The translations under genes and the position numbers were made by a program. A stretch of 34,524 nucleotides of DNA from assembly GCA_009693635.1 (NCBI GenBank), contig SHWW01000012.1, positions 1-34,524 of the forward strand, read 5' to 3'. This document shows positions 16,193-24,892 of this stretch, in pieces. Source of the DNA: Flavobacteriaceae bacterium (GTDB lineage: Bacteria; Bacteroidota; Bacteroidia; Flavobacteriales; Flavobacteriaceae). Each line of letters starts with the position of its first letter. The first letter of the stretch is position 1. Below the pieces are notes generated by a model. It made no database searches. It was not told where the DNA came from and saw nothing but the letters and a program-made list of their open reading frames with translations.

Positions 16193-18680
16193 AAAGTGCT
16201 ACTTAATACTAATTCTATTTTTCAATTCGTTCATTGGGTGGACTCAAAATTGGGAACGCTCGCTTTCAAAAGAAAATTGGAAAGTTCAGAAATTCTCAGA
16301 TAATGTATGGAGCAAAGCCCATATTCCAGGTACTATTCATACCGACTTGTTGTTGAATCATCAAATTCAAGATCCTTTTTATGGCAATAATGAAAGTCAA
16401 TTGCAATGGATTGAAGAGCAATATTGGGTATATCAAGCCAAATTTAGTATTTCTAAAAAAGAGTTAACCGCTCAAAACAAAGAAGTTGTATTTTACGGTT
16501 TGGATACCTACGCTTCGGTTTATCTTAACGATTCCTTGGTTTTAGAAGCCAATAATATGTTCAGAACTTGGCGCATACCAATTAATAAATTCATTCTTCA
16601 AGGCAGCAATACACTGCGAGTTGAGTTTGAATCGTCTTCATTAAAAGCTAAAAAAACTGCGGCACTATCCCCTTTTGTATTACCTGGGGATGAAAAAGTA
16701 TATGTTCGAAAAGCGCCCTATCAATTTGGTTGGGATTGGGGACCTCGTTTTGTTACAGCAGGAATTTGGAAAAATGTAGCACTCCATTTTTGGAATTCTG
16801 CCCAATTGGAATCGGTATCCTATACTCAAGAGAAATTAAACGATAAAGTGGCCCAATTAAAAATTAAAACGACAGTAAAATGTGACAAAGCAGGCATTTA
16901 TTCCTTTGAAATTAATGACAAAAAACAAACAGTTTCTCTCAAAAAAGGAATTCAAATAGTAGAAATTCCATACCAAATTAATAATCCCAAAAAATGGTGG
17001 CCAAACGGATTGGGAGCACAAAATTTATACACTTTTTCTATTCAGATTCGAAAGAAAGGAGAATTACTAGATAAAAAGAAATTACAAATTGGACTTCGAA
17101 CTATCGAATTAGTTCAAGAAAAAGATGCAATTGGCAAGAGTTTTTATTTTAAAGTCAATGGCAGAAAAGTATTCATGAAAGGCGCAAATTATATTCCACC
17201 AGAATCTTTTATGCCAAAAATGACTTATAAAAAATATGAAACCATAATTGAAACCGCTGTAAAATCCAACATGAATATGATTCGCGTTTGGGGAGGTGGC
17301 GTTTATGAAAATGATGCGTTTTATACATTATGTGATCAAAAAGGAATTTTAGTATGGCAAGATTTTATGTTTGCCTGCGCTCTATTCCCCGGAGATGATG
17401 CCTTTATTTCCAATGTAAAACAAGAAGTTCGTGACCAAGTAGTTCGTTTGCAAAATCATCCTTGCATTGCCCTTTGGTGTGGAAATAACGAAGTAGATGA
17501 AGGTTGGAAAAACTGGGGTTGGCAAAAACAATACAACTATTCAAAAAACGATTCTACGACCATTTGGAACAATTACCAACGATTGTTTGAAAAAGAAATT
17601 CCCTCCGTTTTGGATTCTATTGTATCGAAAGAGAACAACCGCTATTGGCCGTCCTCCCCTTCTATTGGCTGGGGAAAAAAGGAAAGTCTCACGCAAGGCG
17701 ATTCCCATTATTGGGGTGTTTGGTGGGGAATGGAACCTTTAGAAACCTACTCCAAAAAAATAGGCCGATTTATGAGTGAATACGGTTTTCAAGGAATGCC
17801 AGATTATAAAACTTTTAAAACTTTTGCCAAGCCTACGGAAATGAATCTCACTTCCGAATCGGTGAAAGCGCATCAAAAACATCTTACGGGTTATGAAACA
17901 ATTCAAACTTATATGGAGCGAGATTACAAAGTTCCAACCGCATTTGAAGATTATATTTATGTGTCGCAATTACTACAAGCGCTTAGTTTTAAAATAGCAA
18001 TTGAAGCCCATCGATCAGCAATGCCGTATTGCATGGGAAGTTTATATTGGCAACTGAACGATTGTTGGCCCGTAACCTCTTGGAGCAGCACGGATTATTA
18101 TGGTCGTTGGAAAGCAGCACAATACCAGGTAAAACGATCTTTTGAATCCAAATTAATCGTAATTAAAGGAGTTGAAAATACTGATAAAAATGAGCTGAAT
18201 TCTATAAAAGTTCAAATAGTTAATGAGGGTTTAAATAATGAAAAAGGAATGCTAAAATTGAGCATTATCAATTTTGAAGGAACAGAGTTATGGAAAAATT
18301 CAAAATCTATCCTTCTGCAATCCAATACAGTAACCAATGCGATGGAGCTCTCTAATTTGGAAATTCCATATACTAAATTATGGAAAGATTGTTTGATTCA
18401 TGCTGTCTTTATCAATTCAAAAGGAGAGAAAACTTCAGCAAATTATTATTTCTTATCACCCAAAGACTTAAACCTTCAAAAACCAAATATTACTTATAAA
18501 TTCATTGATAACAATCACGTGGAACTTTCTACAAATACATTGGCTAAAGATGTTTTTATTCAAGGCGAAGGAATAGAATTTGAAGACAATTATATCGATT
18601 TATTACCCAATGAAAAAAGAGTAATTACTTTCAAGGGAAAAAAGGGTTTGTTGAAAATTAAGTCTTTGAACGATTTGTAA
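16185..18680 (+). CDS. GH2 beta-mannosidase
   Basis: This 831-residue exported glycosidase releases beta-linked mannose. A signal peptide ends near residue 21 (FIGWTQN). The GH2 sandwich domain follows (HIPGTIHTDLLLN, FYGLDTYASVYLND, PYQFGWDWGPRFVTAGIW), a wording specific to beta-mannosidases rather than beta-galactosidases. The catalytic barrel begins near GRKVFMKGANYIPPESF. Glu436 in WCGNNEVDEGW is the acid/base and Glu532 in MSEYGFQGMP is the nucleophile. MGSLYWQLNDCWPVTSWSS is the expected late barrel motif. Family length (about 830-870) is normal. The start overlaps cutC by eight bases. In this operon the likely substrate is the Man-beta-1,4-GlcNAc unit of the N-glycan core. A terminator follows 57 bases after the stop. 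Confidence 0.94.
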   Translation: MSKKCYLILILFFNSFIGWTQNWERSLSKENWKVQKFSDNVWSKAHIPGTIHTDLLLNHQIQDPFYGNNESQLQWIEEQYWVYQAKFSISKKELTAQNKEVVFYGLDTYASVYLNDSLVLEANNMFRTWRIPINKFILQGSNTLRVEFESSSLKAKKTAALSPFVLPGDEKVYVRKAPYQFGWDWGPRFVTAGIWKNVALHFWNSAQLESVSYTQEKLNDKVAQLKIKTTVKCDKAGIYSFEINDKKQTVSLKKGIQIVEIPYQINNPKKWWPNGLGAQNLYTFSIQIRKKGELLDKKKLQIGLRTIELVQEKDAIGKSFYFKVNGRKVFMKGANYIPPESFMPKMTYKKYETIIETAVKSNMNMIRVWGGGVYENDAFYTLCDQKGILVWQDFMFACALFPGDDAFISNVKQEVRDQVVRLQNHPCIALWCGNNEVDEGWKNWGWQKQYNYSKNDSTTIWNNYQRLFEKEIPSVLDSIVSKENNRYWPSSPSIGWGKKESLTQGDSHYWGVWWGMEPLETYSKKIGRFMSEYGFQGMPDYKTFKTFAKPTEMNLTSESVKAHQKHLTGYETIQTYMERDYKVPTAFEDYIYVSQLLQALSFKIAIEAHRSAMPYCMGSLYWQLNDCWPVTSWSSTDYYGRWKAAQYQVKRSFESKLIVIKGVENTDKNELNSIKVQIVNEGLNNEKGMLKLSIINFEGTELWKNSKSILLQSNTVTNAMELSNLEIPYTKLWKDCLIHAVFINSKGEKTSANYYFLSPKDLNLQKPNITYKFIDNNHVELSTNTLAKDVFIQGEGIEFEDNYIDLLPNEKRVITFKGKKGLLKIKSLNDL

Positions 18681-18736
18681 TTTGGTAATAATTACATCAC
18701 TCTCAAAAGTAAACTTTTGGAGTGGTGAGAAATAAA

Positions 18737-18764
18737 AAAACCCGAAACTTATGTTTCGGGTTTT
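18737..18764 (+). terminator. Terminator after the N-glycan core operon
   Basis: AAAACCCGAAAC and GTTTCGGGTTTT form a perfect 12-pair stem around TTAT. The A tract before and T tract after mean it can work on both strands. Confidence 0.85.
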
Positions 18765-18805
18765 CTGTTGCGGAGATTCTCTAAATGTGGACTCGTATAG
18801 GAAAC

Positions 18806-18843
18806 AAAAAAAACCCTATAAACACTGACGCTTAGAGGGTTTT
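18806..18843 (-). terminator. Terminator after tRNA-Ser
   Basis: On the minus strand AAAACCCT and AGGGTTTT pair, with a further TAA/TTA step in the stem, and a run of T follows. It lies about 35 bases downstream of the tRNA and should end its transcript. Confidence 0.7.
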
Positions 18844-18877
18844 AAGATTTTATGTTTCTTTTGAAACATCCTTTTCG

Positions 18878-18962
18878 CGGAGAAAGAGGGATTCGAACCC
18901 CCGGACCTGTTACAGTCAACAGTTTTCAAGACTGCCGCATTCGACCGCTCTGCCATTTCTCC
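18878..18962 (-). tRNA. tRNA-Ser (anticodon UGA)
   Basis: The minus strand starts GGAGAAATGGCAGAGCGG and ends TTTCTCCG. The acceptor stem GGAGAAA/TTTCTCC is perfect, and the discriminator is G, as in serine tRNAs. The anticodon arm GCAGTCTTGAAAACTGT places TGA in the loop. The long variable arm (about GTTGACTGTAACAG) marks a class II tRNA. The T arm GGGGGTTCGAATCCCTC closes with one G-T pair. CCA is not encoded. The gene is 85 bases. Confidence 0.95.
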
Positions 18963-19140
18963 AATAAGCCGCATCCTTTTGCTCAATGCGGTTGCAAATA
19001 TAGTAACCTTTTTTGGTTTTTTAAACATTTATTTAGAAAATATCAAGAAAATAGATACCTAATTGAGGAAATATTTCATTTAATATAAGTTATAATGAAG
19101 TATTCTAATTTTTATAAATAATAACTGAACAAAAATCTCC

Positions 19141-20274
19141 TTAATATTTTACATATTCTGAAATTTGAAGCCCATAACCTGTAATTCCTACGCGCTTGGT
19201 TTGCTCGGAATTAGATATCAATCTGATATTTGAAATATCAATATCGTGAAGAATCTGTGCCCCTATTCCAAAATCTTTAGCATCCATTTTAATCAGTGGA
19301 GCCTTAATTTCTCCTTGAGTTTGTAATACTTTTAATTCACAAATTCGATTCAAAAGATTGAAAGATTCCAACTCTTGGTTAATAAATAAAAAGGCACCTT
19401 TACCCTGTTTATTAATTAAATTGAATATAGAATCCATATTTTTGTCGGCATTATGGGTTAAAGCTCCCAAAATATCACTATTTATTTGTGTAGAATTAAT
19501 ACGTGTTAATATTGGCTCTCCCAAATTCCAATTTCCTTTTGACAGTGCAATATGAACTTGCTTATTCGTAGTTTGCAAATACGCTCTCAATCGGAAAGTA
19601 CCAAATCGTGTGGTAATATCAAAATCTTCTTTCTTAACTATCAAACTGTCATGAAGCATTCTGTGGGCAACCAAATCCTCTATAGAAACTAATTTCAAAT
19701 CAAATTTCTTAGCCACTTTCGCCAATTGAGGCAAACGCGCCATAGTTCCATTTTCATTCATAATTTCCACAATCACTCCCGCCGATTTAAATCCTGCTAA
19801 TCGCGCAAAATCTATCGCTGCTTCCGTATGTCCAGTTCTTCTTAAAACACCACCTTGCTTAGCAATTAAAGGAAAAATATGTCCCGGCCGAGCCAATTCG
19901 TGGGGTTTGGTTTCAGAATTTACCAATGCCAAAATTGTTTTCGCTCTATCAGATGCTGAAATTCCAGTTGTTACTCCATTGCCACGTAAATCTACAGAAA
20001 CCGTAAACGCAGTTTCCATTGGATCGGTATTGTTATTTACCATTACGTGCAATCCTAATTCCTTGCATCGGCTTTCTGTTAATGGGGCACAAATCAAGCC
20101 TCGACCGTGCGTAGCCATAAAATTTATCATTTCTGGAGTTACTTTTTCGGCAGCAGCCAGGAAATCTCCTTCGTTCTCCCGATCTTCATCATCAACCACA
20201 ATAATGATTTTACCCTGACGAATATCCTCAATGGCTTCTTCTATTGTATTTAATTTGAAAGTTGAAATTGACAT
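19141..20274 (-). CDS. ribB: 3,4-Dihydroxy-2-butanone 4-phosphate synthase fused to a degenerate GTP cyclohydrolase II-like domain
   Basis: Residues 1-205 are a complete RibB domain that turns ribulose 5-phosphate into the four-carbon unit for riboflavin. DDEDRENEGDF (28-38), THGRGLICAPLT, and RTGHTEAAIDFARLAG with His149 and Glu151 form the active site. Residues 206-377 align with GTP cyclohydrolase II, ending FGIGAQILHDI and GYGLQISEY. However, the zinc-binding stretch that should carry three cysteines (as in HSECLTGD and RCDCG) reads STQINSD and THNAD, without cysteine. The REGRG-type motif is KQGKG. This half is therefore unlikely to hydrolyse GTP, and the protein resembles described RibBX variants. 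A working RibA must be elsewhere. The start lies five bases after the permease stop, at the end of a six-gene operon. Confidence 0.9.
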   Translation of the reverse strand: MSISTFKLNTIEEAIEDIRQGKIIIVVDDEDRENEGDFLAAAEKVTPEMINFMATHGRGLICAPLTESRCKELGLHVMVNNNTDPMETAFTVSVDLRGNGVTTGISASDRAKTILALVNSETKPHELARPGHIFPLIAKQGGVLRRTGHTEAAIDFARLAGFKSAGVIVEIMNENGTMARLPQLAKVAKKFDLKLVSIEDLVAHRMLHDSLIVKKEDFDITTRFGTFRLRAYLQTTNKQVHIALSKGNWNLGEPILTRINSTQINSDILGALTHNADKNMDSIFNLINKQGKGAFLFINQELESFNLLNRICELKVLQTQGEIKAPLIKMDAKDFGIGAQILHDIDISNIRLISNSEQTKRVGITGYGLQISEYVKY

Positions 20275-20279
20275 TTTAT

Positions 20280-21710
20280 TTAATTTTGTGATGGAAATAA
20301 TTTTTGGAATAATTTTTGGAAATTCTGTGTAATAGAATCAATATTGAAAAGTCCAATATCATTAGTCGCTCTATATGTTAATAATAATGCCATTGGAGTC
20401 AAAATAATTGACGACAACCAGGATCCTAAAAATGGGGAAATACCATCTTCGTTTGCTAATCTTTTCCCAAAGGTATTTATAAAATGGAAGGTTATAAATA
20501 TTAAAACTGCGAATATAATTGGAAATCCAATGCCGCCTTTTTTAATAATTGCCCCTAATGGTGCTCCAATAAAAAACATCATCAAACAAGCAAATGCCAC
20601 TACAAACTTATCATATAAAGCTATAAAGTGACTGTTTATAATCTTTTTTTTATTAATCATTTCATCTTTTGAACTATCAATTGAAAAAATAGTACTTGAG
20701 ATACTACTTGATGCAAATTGAAGTATTTGAAGCTTCTCACTATCACTCAGCAAGGAGAGCAGATCAGCTTTTACAGCATCTTTTTTAAGCGGTAATATAG
20801 CTTTGTTAACATTCATTATTTCTGAACGCTGGTGAATATTATCTGCAAAAGAAACTAAATCGCGATTATAGTTTTTATTTAACGAATCTATCGTATAATT
20901 CAATTCACTCATATTCAACATCGTAGTGGTATTGGCAATATTTTGATTGTTTTGATCTCCATTCAACTCCAATAAATCAAGATTGATTATATCTTTTTTG
21001 AAGGAAGCTTTCGCAAACGGAATTTTATTTCGATCTTCATATTTATTTGGGATTAAATCCTCATAATAATATCCATTATTCAAAACCAATTTTAAAATAT
21101 TAGAATTTTCATTACTAATCAAATCTCCATCTTTCGCTTTAATAACAGTACGAACTCCATCGCCATTCCAAGATTTTTTATGAATTGTAATTCCAGTAAG
21201 ATGGTTTCCGTTTTCTCCCGATTTTTTATCGACTTTAATAGTATAATACCCAATTTCACTGAACTGACCTTCGGCAATTGCCATCGCAGGTTTTCTTTGT
21301 GCTATGTTTTTTCTAAAATTGATGAATTTATATTCGGCATACGGAATTACATTATTAGCAAATACAAAAGCTAAAACACTCAAGAATAATATGAATACAG
21401 TTAATGTTTTCATAACTCGTTGTAATGATATTCCGGCAGATTTCATGGCTGCAAATTCATAGTTTTCAGACAAATTTCCAAATGTCATAATGGAAGCCAG
21501 CAAAACTGAAAGTGGCAATACCAAAGGAATAATTCGAGGCATTCCAAAAAGTAAGAATTTAACAATCAGCATCAAATCCAAATCACGACCTGCTAAATCA
21601 TAAATGAAAAGCCATATCGTTTGAAGTATGAATATAAAAAACAAAATTACAAATACCGTAGTAAATGTAATTGTGAAAGTTTTTAAAATGTATTTGTCAA
21701 GAATCTTCAA
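20280..21710 (-). CDS. LptF/LptG-family permease (lipopolysaccharide export)
   Basis: The 476-residue inner membrane protein has the YjgP/YjgQ family layout. Three N-terminal helices (start MKILDKYILKTFTITFTTVF, then PRIIPLVLPLSVLLASIMTFG and a helix near 100-118) are followed by a large periplasmic region to about residue 350 and three C-terminal helices (FACLMMFFIGAPLGAIIKKGG to PMALLLTYRATND). In E. coli two such proteins with LptB pull lipopolysaccharide out of the inner membrane towards LptC and LptA. The periplasmic part is longer than in E. coli LptF or LptG. The gene follows lolA by one base and precedes ribB by five. Whether it is LptF or LptG, or a single protein doing both jobs, cannot be told here. 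Confidence 0.9.
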   Translation of the reverse strand: MKILDKYILKTFTITFTTVFVILFFIFILQTIWLFIYDLAGRDLDLMLIVKFLLFGMPRIIPLVLPLSVLLASIMTFGNLSENYEFAAMKSAGISLQRVMKTLTVFILFLSVLAFVFANNVIPYAEYKFINFRKNIAQRKPAMAIAEGQFSEIGYYTIKVDKKSGENGNHLTGITIHKKSWNGDGVRTVIKAKDGDLISNENSNILKLVLNNGYYYEDLIPNKYEDRNKIPFAKASFKKDIINLDLLELNGDQNNQNIANTTTMLNMSELNYTIDSLNKNYNRDLVSFADNIHQRSEIMNVNKAILPLKKDAVKADLLSLLSDSEKLQILQFASSSISSTIFSIDSSKDEMINKKKIINSHFIALYDKFVVAFACLMMFFIGAPLGAIIKKGGIGFPIIFAVLIFITFHFINTFGKRLANEDGISPFLGSWLSSIILTPMALLLTYRATNDIGLFNIDSITQNFQKLFQKLFPSQN

Positions 21711-21711
21711 A

Positions 21712-22392
21712 TTAATCTAATTTATTGATGTAGTATTTTGGGTACTTACTCGCGTCAAAGGTAAATTGATTCTTTGACAATGGTTGGTTGGTTTTGAAAG
21801 AATTAACAGTCAAAGTCGTTTTGGTTCCATTCTTTCCAACCTCAATCAAATTATAGATATTTTTAGTTTGAATATCAATACCTAAAAGGATTTCTTTGCG
21901 CTGGTCTTTCGAATTATTAGGCGACAATTTAATATATTGTATTTTACGCCCTTTAACATTTTGAACAATATCCCAATTGAATTTATATCCTGTATTGAAA
22001 AAAGTAAGCATTTTTGATGGTGTAATGGCATTATCCTCTTTCTCATTAAATTTTGAAATCGAGACTTCTTCATCTTCAGGATTAATGGTATATGTCTTTT
22101 TTCCGTCAAATATTTTCGTTACGCCCATTAAATTCAATACATATGCATTGCCTTTCATCGTAACATTTCCCTTACTTTCCTGATTAATATTCTCTTTTAA
22201 ATTATTTAATGAATATTTAAAATCAATGATAATATTGTCGTAACCTTTGATTTTTAAAGTCACTTCGTCTAACAATGCTTTTGCTTTTTTATCTTGCGCT
22301 TGAACGCCAAAACTGAAAAAAATTGCAATAGCCACTAGCATAAAACATGTTTTAAATTGCACTGTTTTTATAGGAAATAAGTTAATTTTCAT
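21712..22392 (-). CDS. lolA: Outer membrane lipoprotein carrier LolA-like protein
   Basis: The 226-residue protein starts with a long signal peptide (about residues 1-32, ending GVQAQDKK) and is then a periplasmic beta-rich domain of LolA type: AKALLDEVTLKIKGYDNIII, NVTMKGNAYVLNLMGVTKIFDGKKTY, PSKMLTFFNTGYKF and a C-terminal FTFDASKYPKYYINKLD. LolA carries lipoproteins from the inner membrane LolCDE complex to the outer membrane. It starts eight bases after ftsK and ends one base before the LptF/G-type permease, so lipoprotein and lipopolysaccharide transport genes are directly linked. LolA-like proteins with other lipid cargo exist, so the exact cargo is inferred. Confidence 0.85.
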   Translation of the reverse strand: MKINLFPIKTVQFKTCFMLVAIAIFFSFGVQAQDKKAKALLDEVTLKIKGYDNIIIDFKYSLNNLKENINQESKGNVTMKGNAYVLNLMGVTKIFDGKKTYTINPEDEEVSISKFNEKEDNAITPSKMLTFFNTGYKFNWDIVQNVKGRKIQYIKLSPNNSKDQRKEILLGIDIQTKNIYNLIEVGKNGTKTTLTVNSFKTNQPLSKNQFTFDASKYPKYYINKLD

Positions 22393-22400
22393 TTTAGGAA

Positions 22401-24848
22401 TTAGTTTTGTTCATTACTAAAAAATTGATCAAGAGCGACCAAATCTAAAATATTAACATTTCGTGCTTTACTTCCTTCAAACGGTCCAACAATTCCTGCA
22501 GCTTCTAACTGGTCTATCAATCTTCCCGCACGGTTATAGCCCAATTTAAGTTTTCTTTGCAAAAGCGACGCAGAACCTTGTTGAGCTGTAACAATGATTT
22601 CAGCAGCTTCTCTAAATAAGGAATCTCTCTCGGAAATATCCATATCAAGATTAATGCCACTTTCTTCACCTACAAATTCTGGAAGCAAGTACGCATCTGG
22701 ATACGCTTTTTGAGAACCTATGAATTCTGTAATTTTCTCTACTTCTGGAGTGTCAATAAAGGCACATTGCACCCGTACAACATCATTCCCATTTGAATAT
22801 AGCATATCACCGCGACCAATCAACTGATCTGCTCCTTGCGTATCTAAAATAGTTCTAGAGTCAATTTTTGAAGTTACTCTAAACGCTATTCTTGCAGGGA
22901 AATTTGCTTTTATCAAACCTGTAATTACATTCACAGAAGGTCGTTGCGTTGCTATAATCAAATGAATTCCAATTGCTCTAGCCAACTGTGCCAATCTCGC
23001 AATGGGTGTTTCAACTTCTTTTCCTGCGGTCATAATCAAATCGGCAAACTCATCGACAACCAATACAATATAAGGTAAAAAACGATGCCCATTTTCAGGA
23101 TTTAATTTACGTGCTTTGAATTTATCATTGTATTCCTTGATATTTCGAACCATCGCATCTTTCAATAACAAATAACGATTGTCCATTTCCACGCAAAGAG
23201 AATTCAACGTGTTGACTACTTTTGCATTATCAGTTATAATCGCATCGCCAGAATCGGGTAATTTAGCCAAATAATGTCTTTCTATTTTATTGAAAAGTGT
23301 TAATTCCACTTTCTTTGGATCTACCAAAACAAATTTTACTTCTGCTGGATGTTTCTTATATAATAAAGAGGTTAAAACAGCATTCAAACCAACAGATTTT
23401 CCCTGACCTGTAGCTCCTGCCATTAATAAATGGGGCATTTTAGCCAAATCAACTACAAATGTTTCATTGGAAATTGTTTTTCCAAAAGCAATTGGCAATT
23501 CCATTTCAGCCTCTTGAAAACGTGCAGAACCAATGACGCTTTTCATAGAAACCATTGTTGGATTCTTGTTTGGTACTTCAATTCCAATAGTTCCTTTACC
23601 TGGGATTGGTGCAATAATACGGATTCCTAAAGCCGACAAAGACAATGCAATATCATCTTCTAAACTCTTTATTTTCGAAATCCGAATTCCAGCTTCTGGG
23701 ACAATTTCATACAATGTAACCGAAGGTCCAACAGTTGCTTTTATTTGAGCAATCTCAATTTTATAGTTGCGAAGTGTTTCTAAAATTTTGTTTTTATTTT
23801 CTTCTAATTCTTGCTGATTGATAGTGATACCTCCAGTTGAATACTCTTTCAGCAAGTCTAATGTTGGAAATTTATAGTTAGATAATTCTAATGTTGGGTC
23901 AAATAATCCAAAGTCAGCCACTAAACGAGAGGCTAAATTTTCTTCTACAATATCTTCTTCATGGGATTTTTCAATAACAAAATCGCTCTCCATATCAGAA
24001 AATTCATTAAAAATAACTTCTAGATCTTCGGAAGGTGATGTTGAAAATGACGGCGTTTTTAAAACAGGATCCATATTGATTTCAGAAGCATTACTAATAG
24101 TAGGCTTCAAAGCTTCTTTGTTAATTTCAAATTGAGAAGCTGGTTTCGAAATTGGATTCTCAATTTCGTCCATTTCTGTAACCGCAAATTCTTCTAAATT
24201 ATACAACCCTTCAGAAACAGGTCTGTTTACAGGTGTTAATTCTGTATCAATTTCCTTTTTAGATCTTTCAAAAAAAGCTTTTATAGCATCTGGAGATATA
24301 TTTATTTTGAAAATCAAATAGATAATTATACCTAATAATAAAACCAAAAGCGTACCCGATTTTCCAATATAAGTTTGAGAAAACAAGTTCATTTCATAAC
24401 CAATCGTTCCGGCTAATTCTGGTAAAGATGTTGCAAAAAATCCAAGTAGAATGGAAATAATTATAATTGCAAACAAATCCCAAAACCATACATTTTTCAT
24501 TTTTTTCAATGATATATCCATTACCAAGAAACCACCCGTCAAGAAAAATAATTTTACAAATAAGAAGGAAGCAACACCAAAACCTTTGTATATGAAAAAA
24601 TCTGCTAAAAAAGCACCAAATTTTCCCAACCAATTATTTACGGTTTCAGAACGATTTGCAAATTCAGAAACAGCACTTTGGTCATCTTGTCCGTGAATAA
24701 AAAAAGAAATAAAGGCCAATAGCAAAGCCACAGAAAATAATATCAATATAAATCCAAATAAGATTTTATATTGTCTTACTAACTTCCATGGTTTTTTAAC
24801 TTCAGAATTAGATTCTTTTTTATCAGCTGTAAGTGTCTTTTTTGCCAT
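22401..24848 (-). CDS. ftsK: DNA translocase FtsK/SpoIIIE
   Basis: The 815-residue protein moves DNA at the division septum and helps to resolve chromosome dimers. Four or five membrane helices occupy about residues 25-185 (ILFGFILILFSVALLLAFIS onward), with a low-complexity acidic linker to about 320. The motor domain follows, with Walker A GATGQGKSVGL (Lys484), Walker B VLVVDEFADL and IIATQRPSVNVITG. The C-terminal gamma winged-helix (LLQRKLKLGYNRAGRLIDQLEAAG) recognises KOPS-type DNA sequences. Length is normal for a short-linker FtsK, much shorter than the 1329-residue E. coli protein. It is flanked by dgkA 44 bases upstream and lolA eight bases downstream. Confidence 0.95.
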   Translation of the reverse strand: MAKKTLTADKKESNSEVKKPWKLVRQYKILFGFILILFSVALLLAFISFFIHGQDDQSAVSEFANRSETVNNWLGKFGAFLADFFIYKGFGVASFLFVKLFFLTGGFLVMDISLKKMKNVWFWDLFAIIIISILLGFFATSLPELAGTIGYEMNLFSQTYIGKSGTLLVLLLGIIIYLIFKINISPDAIKAFFERSKKEIDTELTPVNRPVSEGLYNLEEFAVTEMDEIENPISKPASQFEINKEALKPTISNASEINMDPVLKTPSFSTSPSEDLEVIFNEFSDMESDFVIEKSHEEDIVEENLASRLVADFGLFDPTLELSNYKFPTLDLLKEYSTGGITINQQELEENKNKILETLRNYKIEIAQIKATVGPSVTLYEIVPEAGIRISKIKSLEDDIALSLSALGIRIIAPIPGKGTIGIEVPNKNPTMVSMKSVIGSARFQEAEMELPIAFGKTISNETFVVDLAKMPHLLMAGATGQGKSVGLNAVLTSLLYKKHPAEVKFVLVDPKKVELTLFNKIERHYLAKLPDSGDAIITDNAKVVNTLNSLCVEMDNRYLLLKDAMVRNIKEYNDKFKARKLNPENGHRFLPYIVLVVDEFADLIMTAGKEVETPIARLAQLARAIGIHLIIATQRPSVNVITGLIKANFPARIAFRVTSKIDSRTILDTQGADQLIGRGDMLYSNGNDVVRVQCAFIDTPEVEKITEFIGSQKAYPDAYLLPEFVGEESGINLDMDISERDSLFREAAEIIVTAQQGSASLLQRKLKLGYNRAGRLIDQLEAAGIVGPFEGSKARNVNILDLVALDQFFSNEQN

Positions 24849-24892
24849 TCTTGATTGTACTAATTACTGTTATTAAAACAAAGGATTTTATA

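Noticed and set aside
17497..17742. 81-codon frame on the same strand inside the beta-mannosidase gene
   Set aside because: The enclosing GH2 frame has its acid/base and nucleophile in place on both sides, so this is a shadow frame.
18878..18962. tRNA-Ser as an attachment site of an integrated element
   Set aside because: No integrase, no second copy of the tRNA end as a direct repeat and only housekeeping genes lie on both sides.
18852..19088. 78- and 70-codon frames over the tRNA-Ser locus
   Set aside because: They translate the tRNA and its flanks; the tRNA fold explains the sequence.
20275..20279. FMN riboswitch ahead of ribB
   Set aside because: Only five bases separate ribB from the upstream permease gene, so there is no room for one, and none of its conserved structure is visible.
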